DNA of 64,000 bases from Dreissena polymorpha (taxonomy: Eukaryota; Mollusca; Bivalvia; Myida; Dreissenidae): contig NC_068356.1 in NCBI RefSeq assembly GCF_020536995.1, positions 29,473,835 through 29,537,834 on the forward strand. The letters are read 5' to 3'. The notes under the pieces were generated by a model. It saw only the letters and a list, made by a program, of their open reading frames with translations, was not told the DNA's origin and did not search any database. Within the stretch, counting starts at the first letter, position 1. Every line of letters begins with the position of its first letter. The translations under genes and the position numbers were made by a program. This document shows, one piece after another, positions 23,601 to 35,600 of this stretch.

Positions 23601-26600
23601 AAGGTAGCCATCTTGGGAGGCCACCAACAGGCGTGGGATCTTCTGAATACTGGGAAAAAAAGAGAAAAAAAGCATTTGACTATATATTCAATTTATTTTC
23701 TTTTAATTATCTAAGCTATTCACAACTTGACATTTGACTTAAGCTTTACTTCATTACACCAACATAACACATGACTGATAGTAGTGAATTATGTTGGTGT
23801 TATTTTCAAGCTTTCAGCTTTTCATTTAATTAAAGTGCATCCGCAACAAATAAAGACATCTAGACAAACATGAATTACACATTTTTAACAACCATCCCTT
23901 TCTTAAGCATTTGATATGCAATCATCATTTATGCATAAAACTCTGACATGGAGTCTGTAAGATTTAATTAGGCCAAAACTAGGAAACAGCGCACAGACAG
24001 ACAGACCACTAGAAAGTGCCACATACCTAGCTATTGCACAGACGTTCTTGAGGCCCTGAGAGGGCAGCTTACACACAGCGAATGCTCTCCACTGGTTGAA
24101 CATGTCAGACACGGCGCCAGGCAGGTAGTTCTTGGAGATGTTCAGGGCCTGGCCCATGAATCCTGACCAGCTGGACTGCTCCTCCTGGGCCCTGCCACTG
24201 ACAGCAAGCATACATCACGGTGAGCAACATACTGGCAAAACTGGGCTTGATGCATGTGCAAACAAAGTCATTCCAGATAAAAATGTTCAGTCAGAACAGG
24301 CTAATCAAGGATGACCCTTTCCGTCTAGACTGCATTTTCGTTTAGAAGAGACTTCATTTAAAGGGGCCTTTTCACAGATTTTGGCATGTTTTGAAGTTTG
24401 TCATTAAATGCTTTATATTGATAAATGTAAACATTAAATTTTAAAAGCTCCAGTAAAATATCAAAAATTAAATTAAAAAAGGAAAAAAAAAGTAGCCCAC
24501 AGCAGGGCTCGAACCAGTGACCCCCGGAATCCTGAAGTAAAAACTCATTAGCCAACTGAGCTATTCTGCCAAGCATACATAGGCTGCGTCTTTTATAAGT
24601 TATATAAGCAAACTTCTACAAATTTAAACAACAACAACAGAACTCTCCAAATTATTCAATCTTTTTGCGTTGCAACGCTTTATAATTTTTAGGTTTTTAA
24701 ATCGTCAAAAGATGCATAATATTAATGGCTATATTAGACAATGGCAAATGTTCAGTAATACTATTTCCTCACAACTATCATAACTAAACCAAAATTTGCG
24801 AATCTAAAACAACTTTTTTCAATTTTGTAAATTTATCAAACCGTGAAAAGATCCCTTTAAACCAAAAATTCCCAAAAAGCGTAAAGTGTCGTCCCTGATA
24901 AGCCTTTTTAGGTCATATCACAACGGTCAGTTAAACCAGTCTCACTTTGCCTGAGTAAGCTTGCTCTCAAGGCCTTATTACATCCACTTTTGACATTAAA
25001 TGACATCTGAACTTCTTGAATCGGAGGGGTTAAATAGCTGAAGGAATAGTTTCAATGCCAATCCACATGAGTTATGTGGCCTCAGGCCTGTAGCCAGGGT
25101 TTTGAAAAGGGAGGTGTGAATTTTCCTATCAACGATTGTTATTGAACAACAAAGTAGCTAGGGGAATAGGTGCGGGGGGAGGTGTCCCCCTCCTGCAATC
25201 GGGGGGTTTGGAGGTCCTCCTAATCGAATATTTTGAAAATGACACGTAAACTCATGCATTCTGGTGACTTTTTATCTGTATTTAGAGACTGAAGTTAAAG
25301 AGCATTTTACATGAAATTTCACTTTCATTGACCATACTCAGTGACTGCTTGACACATATATGATATAACATACATATATTCCACACTACCGTTTTTCATT
25401 TACCACCTTTTTCTATCAGTCACGAAAATATTTTATACGATGTATGACCCGACACTAGTATGCCCGCACACACTGTTTTCATATGCAACAACAAATTAAC
25501 AGAATGTAAAATCAACAATAAGCACGGTATAAATATATCATTATTTATTTATATCTTGATAAAATTGGTTTATTTTACCATTCCAAAATTCTACCATTCA
25601 TATATCAAGCAAATTAATAGGAAATATTTGACTTTTTTTCTAAACAATTGTTTGTCTGCTACTATGGATTGTTCCAGAGGCCTAGCATAACTCTAAACGG
25701 GCTAGCGTATTGTACAACAAACACTGATTAAAAAAAATGGGTCTTCTCTAATCTTCAGAAATACTACACAGAAACAAAAGTGGTTACTGGTATAACTGGT
25801 TACTTTAAAAAACACACTATTTTTAACAAGTTAGTTATCTTTTTCTAAACAAATTTCAGAAACAAATAACAATTAAGGCTTCATAAAGACCCTATAACCA
25901 CAAGCTAATGGCCCTTTGGTTTCAAAGTTCTTAAACACTGTAAACCAGGGCATTGAAACAAAGATGGACTTATTTGCCCATTATGCTCAAGATCCGACAC
26001 ATTTAATGCACATTAAACATTAAAACGTCCACCTGATCATATGTTATAACGGTTTAAATTCATCATAACAACTTAGGTCTAATATTTCGCTGTCAAAACT
26101 TCTGTTGATTTCAACATTTCTACGGTTAAAAATTGTAAATAAAAAGCACAGGTTATCTTGGAAATGACTTCATAGAGAAAATAATTTTATGGTGACCTGT
26201 CGATAGCCTATTCAACATTATTGTAACGCTTAAATATGAAGACTCACTGGATTCAGGGAAAAGATAAATAACCGTTTTTGAAAAGAATAAAGTTGGGTGC
26301 AACTTATAATACTTTTTTTTTTACTTGTCAAAAAACATTGGGTGCGAACGCACCCAATGCACCTCTCTGGCTACGGGTATGGGCCTGGCTGTGAAGGATC
26401 AATACAGTAATTTTCATATATAAGTACAGTGCTCTACCATGCTAGCTGGCCTATAATGCAGGCAAGTATAATATGATCACAAAATATAAATTAAATAAAA
26501 TTAAATCCGACTGCATAAGTAGTTTCTGAAAAATACTATGTAATGTTAGTAAATAAATGATTAAAATTACAGCTACAAATGCTGGAATACATATTTGCAA

Positions 26601-29600
26601 TTATTACTTGCATAGAAATTATATCTGTAAACGCTTACTTTTCTCAATGTTATATACAACATTTTGGGTCAAATCTGAATGCACCTGTATTAGTTCTATA
26701 TGTCTGACTTGCATATTTTACAAAACACAAAGAGATCAAATGTACTGCTATACCAGTACCTTGTTAACCAACTCACAGTACTCACCTAGTCTCTTTCTGA
26801 GTCTCAAGTTTAAATATATGAACGGTTTCTGTATTGCTGGATGCACACAAGTATGTTGAATCGGAACTAAATGCAAGGGCATATATATGCACACATCTGA
26901 AAAACACAAAAAAATCACATACATGTTATTGAAGAAAATTCATCAGGAGACAAAGTGTCCTGATCAACCTGAAGCACTCATCTTAGTTTAAGGTACACCT
27001 TCACTTGACCTGGTGACTTAGTTTTACACCAATTGACCTAGTTTTAACATGGCTTTAAATAGCATTGTCAAGATAAACATTCTGACTACTGTAATTACTC
27101 TAAGTTTTTGGACACTTAAAAATAATTATATTTTTTGTGTGCGAAAATTTAGATACCTTAAATATTCAAAAATTTCAGATGTCCGAAAATTTAGAGGCAA
27201 AAAATAAATGTCCGAAAATTATAATTATATTGAAATAGAAGCAAGTAATCAATGCACAATAGTGTTTCTACTTTAAAATAAAAAAAAAATTCACATCTTT
27301 GCTTACTCTTGCCTGAAATGATACAGAACAAAAAGTAAAAACATTGAACATACTGCTTCCTTATTAGGATGATACCATTAAAAATGCTTTTGAGTGAAGC
27401 GATTGTTTTCTACCGGTATACATGGTTATTTACCCAATTGCGCAAATATTATGGCCCATTGCCTTCAGGCATGCGTCTCCCAGGTTTTATGACCTTAATC
27501 CGTTTGTAAAACCCCATTATCAAAGTGTCACAAATAAGCAAATACAGTGCCAAAATCTGGTAAAATAGTGCTGTAAAATATACTGTCCGAAAATATGGTA
27601 AGACTGAGTCATTAATGTGGCCCCTAGAGTGGTAACAAGGTTGGTTTATTCAAGTTTGACCTAGTTGTTTTATCACACATTTGACTTGAATTTTAACTTG
27701 GTTTAGATAGTGTCATGAAAAAAAATTGACCAAGTTTCATTCAGATTCAATCATAAATGTGGCCTCTAGAGTGGTAACTTGGTTTTTCTAAGATTTGACC
27801 TGGTGACCTAGTTTTTGGACGCCTGTTACCCAGATTCTATCTTGCACTGGATATTGATAAGATAAACATTGTGACCAAATTGAATTATATTCTCTCTTTT
27901 TCTCTCTCTTTTTAACATAAACAACAAAAATTAAACAATATAACATCTTAATAGTAGTTTATCAGTATAATACAATGTATGTGTGACTAAATGCAAATAA
28001 AATTTACCTAAATACTTTTGGATGTAATTATCCTTTTTTTCTCATATATTTCCTTTCATTAAATTTTGAATTGTTTACGTTATACATAATGAACCCTATG
28101 TCAAGGTCGTCCGCTGTACAATTTCTTGAATCAAAAACGGATTGACCAACTTGTCTTGCAAGTTAAGCAATTTCAGCGCCATCGATTAAAAAAAAAGTCA
28201 ACCAATGGAAACACCGCTTTGTTAGCATTGTTATATATGCATAGATTTTATGTTGAGTGTTTCTTTTATAACGCTTTTTGACAGTTATACGTAAAGACAT
28301 TTTTAAATGATTAGGTTTTTATTAAAGCACCGCACCAACAGTGCAAAGTACCCTAATTTATACATGGTCCAGCCCAGTAAAATCTGGCTGACCATATGGC
28401 CGTATACAACCTTTTTAACCGCAGAGTTTTTATGTTAAGCAGTGTGCTCGGGCAATGCTTTTTAACCAAAGTCCCGAGGGTAAAGAACTCCATTAACGTG
28501 AATCATAACTGATGCCTCCAGAAAGTTAAGACTAAAAATTTACACAACATGACCCATAAGGTAGACATTGACTGACAACAATAGCTCACCATTTAATTTG
28601 TGCTCAGGTGAGGCATTTCAAAATAAATCTATGTCTTGTCAGATTTTTTCTATGCTTACCTTTTCATTCCTCTTCGAAATTCAAACAGTTTCTGACCATC
28701 AGGCACAGAAAACACTCTTATCACAGTGCCCTGTACAGAAAACAATCAAACCAAATTTATATAACAGCATCATAAAAAATTCACTAAATTAATTTAATAA
28801 CTTATGGTACATAATCATCTCAAAGCCAATTAATAAGAACTCTGTGCAATACATTATTACACCTACTATGTGTGTTAATTACTTGATATGAAATCTAAAA
28901 ACACTAATGACTTTTGATTTACAATAAATATACAAAATAATGAAAAATCTTTTCAAAATCAAATTAATTATATTTCCTCTGATTTCTAATCTTGACCATT
29001 GTTTACCTTCTCTGAAGCAGTGGCTATTTTGGTTCCTTGAGCATTAAAGGCAATGGCAGCAAGAGGATTATCATGGGCTGGTATCATAGTCACAGCACGC
29101 TAGAAAAACATTCATATGTGTGAAATTTATTCTTAATCAGCAAAAATAAAAATAAACTTCCATTTACAATTTAAGATGCAATTAATTGCTGAATGTCAAA
29201 TATTGAAATGCTCAAAATAAGATTAAATAAATATGTTTCCATTCTTACATGAATATCTCTTGTGTTAGAGAATTTTTTTAAAGATACATACTTATAAACA
29301 TATCACATAAAAACACTTTTTTGTATTAAAAAATATACAAAGGTGTAAGAGCTACACACTTACAATACTTACTAGGTTAATGGTGTCAAATATTTGAACT
29401 TCTCCGATCTGGTTACTGCCTGGGTAGGCAAGGTAGCTGTTGTCATTGTTAATGGAAAGGGCACATAGACCATGGGGATTGGGGGGAGTGTCTCTGATTG
29501 TGTGCAAGACCTTCATATCTCGGATATTGTGGATGTACAGGCTCTCTTCTAGACACACTATAAGTCTCTAAAATGAGAGACCAGTTGTTGTTTTTTCAAC

Positions 29601-32600
29601 AATATTTTAACCATAACAAATGCTCACCTTTCTTGAATAGTCAAGACAAAAATGACATGAAAAATCTGATTTACAGGTTCATTAGTTTCAATTTGTAAAA
29701 AAAAATACAGAAATGTATTTTTCATCAGCCAAACATAAAACCTTATTTTAAACTTAATGTCTTCTTAGACAATCATCAAGCTGGTTTCAGTAGCTCAAAG
29801 CAAACATTCAGTACTTAATATTTAACAGTCAAAATTCTTAATAATCATTAAATGATACTTGTAATAACCACAATACCTGTCGGTTTAGCTTCACAGCTAA
29901 TATGGAGTTCGAATAGCTGTAGTTGCATATTTCTGTACCTTTCTTGAAATGGCATACTTTAAGTTTCCTGGGCGATGAAAGACTAACAATGGCAACAAGA
30001 CTACTTGAAAACAGACGTTCCACTATACAGATGTCTTCACAGGCTAAAACATAAATGTACATGTGTCAGTCACATTATCTTTTAAAGGACACTTTGGGGC
30101 AAATTTACACCAAAATACCCTCAGCTTGCACTAAGATGCTTAATATTGAGCTGAACTTTCCTACAAATATTTAAATGCTAATTTATTAGTATATGATTAG
30201 GACCCAAATATGCCTGTCTTGTAATTAAAAAACATTTAAGCAGTATCTTCAGAACAGTGGTTTTATTTACTGTAAAATTATTAATAGTTTATACTTTATA
30301 CTGGCTGTGATAATTAAATATTAACAAAAAACTACATGACAAGTAGTTAAAAAAATCAATCACATACTAGTTTCCATCTATGATTGAGGATTGTACTCAT
30401 TTTAGCTCAACTGATAATACTAGTTATATATCTGACATATATTGTTTTCAAAAAAAAATAAGCGTGATCTAAATTACACAACCAATTTTTGATTTTCAAG
30501 ATAAGATCTGATACGCATGTAGCAAAACATTGCTTGTTCATCTTAGCTGATAATATTTTGATGTCAAAATAAATCACTAAAATTATACAATACCATTTTC
30601 ATAAATTTGGTCCAACTTTTCCACAGAACTAAGTGAAAAAAGTTTATATCCGGATTTCTTGCCAACTGCAAGTGATCTGGAAAGAAAGTTATCATTCTGA
30701 CTAGAGACCAGAAATGTGTAACAGAGACTAATGCACCCAAGACATGACTCCCTTTCTTCTAACGATCATCTGAGCATAAAGGTCAATCAGTTGTGAAAGT
30801 TACATATCTGCCATAACCCATCACAGTCTAAAATCATTTCTTTATGATCATCTATACATTAAAGCCATTAAACTGTGAAACTTTTACCAAGATCCACCAG
30901 TGGTAAGAGAAGATTTAAAAACACAAGATTTTCCAATTATCTATTATATAGTAGAAAAAACAAACAAATGGCAATAATTATGCAAAAACTCGTCACATCA
31001 AAAATTCCTTTCTTTACCATCATCTACACATTAAGGTTGTCTAACCTACATTAGTAATTGTCGGCTTGGAAACTACTTAAATGGTAACTGGGTACTCTTA
31101 AGCTTTCTTATATTTAATCTGGGTACGGAAATTATACTAACGCATAACAGGCCAATTTAGACTGTACCGGAGTGTTATTCCCACCCAAAATCCGATGTTG
31201 TAAAACGCGTTACAGTATACAAAACAATCTTTTTTTTTACAAAACCTCTCTTAACATGCTTTTTAGTAGGAGTTTCGATAATATAGAGGCCATTTTACAG
31301 AATATTGACATACAAATGAACACAATTAATTGACTAGAAATGGCGCGGCAGAGGCCGACGTGTATCCCCACGCCGCATGTTTGACCCAGGGGCGCCCAAG
31401 GGTTGGTAATGGGGCCATGCATAGTTGAGATTGACCGTATTGTCATAAGAGAAGTTCAGGATCAATTTGAAGTGAATCGGAGTAGAAATGAAGAAATTAT
31501 AGTGAAAGGCAATTTTGGGTGGGTGTGGTCTATGTGGGCAGGGTGCCCCAGCTGAAGTCTCAAGATCGCAAAATTGCATTATTGATTATGGAACACTCGA
31601 TATTATGACGTTCTACACATTGGCACTTTAAAACACGGCGCCTGATTATTTAAAACACGGTACCTGCCGGGAAACACATTTTTCGGCTTCGATTATTTCG
31701 GTCGGAAATTGGGATTTTTTTTTATAATTGGGAAAAAACATCCATATTTGGCATTGGGAATGGGTCCGACTATCGGACCGTGAGATAGGCAGAAAAAGGC
31801 CTGCCTCCGCCTATGGCAGGGAATAACAAGAGATGTGTTTGTCAGAAACACAATGCCCCCTACTGCACCACTTTGAAGCAATATTTTTGACCTTTGACTT
31901 TGAAGGATGACCTTGACCTTTCACCACTCAAAATGTGCAGCTCCATGAGACACATGCATGCCAAATATCAAGTTGCTATCTTCAATATTGCAAAAGTTAT
32001 GGGCAATGTTAAAGTTTTCAGACGGACAGACAGACTGACTGACTGACAGTTCAACTACTATATGTCACCCTACCGGGGCATAAAAAGGGTGACAATTACC
32101 AGTTCAGCGTTTGAATTGCTGGGTATGTTTCAGTACATTTCTCTTACTCGGAGTACATTAAAGTATACTTAAAAGTACCAGGGGTACATTTAATTAGTAC
32201 CAGAGCCGGCAATGACCAATCGAGCGTCATTTAAGCATGAAAGTTTGCACAGTCACATTTGGAAAAGTGCATGCCTAATAAACATATTGTAACAAAAAAG
32301 GCTTTAAGAGTGGTTAAGAGGATTTTGCTAACACTAACTGAAATTGAGAATAAAAATGACATTGTGCACGTTGGTAAATAAGGCATTGGCAAATACTTGC
32401 TAGTGGTAAAAAAAGTAAAATTAGAGCTCTGAATCTGAATCGGTACATTGTAGGTAACTAGCTCTGAAGCCTGATGGGTCATTTTCGTCTCTGGTGCTAA
32501 TTTAAGTACTTTAATAAAAATCCAGGGTAGGAAAATATCCAGGGTAGGAAAATATACTAAAAAGTATCTTGGGGTAAACTTCGGTGCTTTTCGGCATATT

Positions 32601-35600
32601 TTCCATACCTGAATAACCAGGGGTTATGGAGGTTTCGGTAAATGACAAGTTCGTTAAATTGATTTATATAGTAAATGCCATGGAGGTTTCGGTAAATTGA
32701 TATAAATAGAGATTATCGCACCTATTGTCGATAAGCGTGTACATTAATTGAGTTGTTTGGTACTAATTAAATTATCTGTTTAAATGTACGGAGTTGATTT
32801 TATCAATTTAGAGATGTTTGCAAAGTGTTAATATTAATTATCCAGCAATTTCACATTAAATTGAACAGTGTCATAAATGTATCTCATTTTTATTATCCCC
32901 ACGCTTTTTGAAAAAAAGGTGGGGATATTGTGGTTATCTCCGCCGTCCGTCCGTCTGTCTGTCTGTCTGTCCGTCCTGGCCACTATCTCCTCCTACACTA
33001 AAAGCACTAGAACCTTGAAACTTACACACATGGTAGCTATGAGCATATGTGCGACCCTGCACTATTTGGAATTTTGATCTGACCCCTGGGTCAAAAGTTA
33101 TAGCGGTTGGGGTGGGGCCGCGTCAGAAATTATCACTCATTTTTTTAGGTTATTTTACATTTACTTCTTTATTTCTACACCGATTCACTTCAAATTGATA
33201 CTGGACCTCTCTTATGACAATACGGTCAATCTCAACCATGCATGGCCCCATTCCCAACCCTGGGGCGCCCCGCCCACATAGGCCACACCCACCAAAAATT
33301 TCCATTTACTATAATTTTTTAATTTCTACACGGATTCACTTCAAATTGATACTGAACTTTTGTTATGACATTAGGGTCAATCTCAACTATGCATGGCCCC
33401 AATCCCAACCCTGGGGCGCCCGCCCACATAGGCCACACCCACCAAAAAATTCCATTTACTATAATTTTTTCATTTCTACACGGATTCACTTCAAATTGAT
33501 ACTGAACTTCTCTTATGACATTAGGGTCAATCTCAACTATGCATGGCCCCATAACCAACCCTGGGGCCCCGCCCACATAGACCACACCCACCCAAAATTG
33601 CCTTTACTATAATTTCTTCATTTCTACACCGATTCACTTCAAATTGATACTGAACTTCTCTTATGACAATACGGTCAATCTCAACTATGCATGGCACAAT
33701 TACCAACCCTGGGGCGCCCTGCCCACATATGTCACACCCACCCAAAATTGCCTTTTACTATAACTTCTTCATTTCTACACCAATTCACTTCTAATTGATG
33801 ATGAACTTCTCTTATGACAATACGGTCAATCTCAGCTATGCATGGCCCCATTACCAACCCTGGGGCACACCTAGGTCAAACATTCGGCGTGGGGATACGC
33901 GTCGGCCTCTGCCGCGCCATTTCTAGTTAGAAATGAAATTAAATTAAATCAGCATGCGGAAAATCTGAATGATAATAATGTGTCGTATTAATATTGTACT
34001 GTGTCAAAAATGTATCTTATTAATATGTGACTACTCCCTCATTTTTTTTAAATGACATGAAATATTCAAATATGCCCTATATATATATCACATTTACTTG
34101 TACTGTGTCATAAATGTATCTCATTTTTATTAGAAATGAAATTAAATTAAATCAGCATGCGGAAAATCTGAATGATAATAATGTGTCGTATTAATATTGT
34201 ACTGTGTCATAAATGTATCTTGTTAATATGTGACTACTGCCTCATTTTTTTAAATGACATGAAATATTCAAATATGTCATATATATATTGTATCCATGTT
34301 TTACTTGTTGCTTATTTATAATATATGGTAAATAAAACGGATTACGAAGTCAATCAGTTATTATTTTTTTATTCAACGGATTTGTTCAGGCAAAATATGA
34401 TATCAGTTATTTTGGCCGTAAAACCCATTGTTCCAGTACAGTAGCCAGGTGCCTGTGTATTAAGTTGATAAGATAGTGATCATCACAGCAGCTTGCTATT
34501 ACACAGTGTATTCATTCTGCTGGCATTGTGTTAGATTTCATTTTTATCAGTTTTCAATTATGTGTATCTCTTCGCTTAACTCAACGTTCAATGGCACGCG
34601 CACTTAACATAATTATAAAACATAACGCGTATCATTATATTACTTTTTATTAATTACGTACACGTATTAGATTTTATATATTGTTTTTTTCTTGTGTTTT
34701 TCTCAACCAGAAAGAAATAGTAAAACATGTAATATAAAATTCAACATTTGGCCTCCACGTGGCAAGAGCTTTGGTTTCATATTCATTATGGTGGCTAACT
34801 ACCCCATGTTTATATATTGAGAAATTGAGTGTTTATCGGTGTCTAAAATACTATTGCGCTTTATATTTAAACTGAAATCATTTTTATTAAATCATATTTT
34901 ACAAGAAACTTTTTTAAATAACATTAAACTTAATTGAAGATCTTACATTGATTCGCCATAAATCATTATTTAGTATTACTATTATGTTATTTAAATAAAA
35001 GCACCAATTATAAAAAAAACCCACAGTATTGCGTTATTTAAATGGTAAATTTACCTACAATTTCCTAACAGAATTCGTTTTTCAGAGATAGCTCATTCAT
35101 TTCCCTTAATTCTTTACTGTAGGCATGGCATTAATTACTCAACTCAAAATTAATCCACAGTTTGCAAATAAATGCCCCTAGGTTATTGTAAGCCAATAAT
35201 AGGTGTCATTAACACCTCGTTGTAGGTGTACCACCTGTATAACTGAGGAGCTGCGCCATGAGCGCATGATACGCCCGTCGTTCGCCAATGAAGTAGTAAG
35301 GTAATAAATAACCCTTTGAATCATTTTTTTACTTCAGTTTATTTGTATTTGAATACATGGTTTATTTTATAAGTACATGAGCATGGAGCGCCGTCTCCTT
35401 GACATTCATACCATATCTTTTTTTGAGTATATGTATGCATTTCTTTAGAGGATATGGAGTTGAAGTAAACCTGTTATAGATATTTTGACCAATAATAAAA
35501 GAGAAATGTAGATGGGTAAGTGGTAGTGTACAATCGGAATAGAAAAAAGCTCACCTTGTTCAATTTTTCAGGGATATAAAAAAAAAAAAAAAAAAAATCC

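Noticed and set aside
33214-33612. Open frames of 90-132 codons on both strands across the family C Helitron (also 40,775-41,173)
   Set aside because: They repeat with the tandem unit, exist on both strands and look like translated repeats (Pro/His-rich periodic text). No domain.
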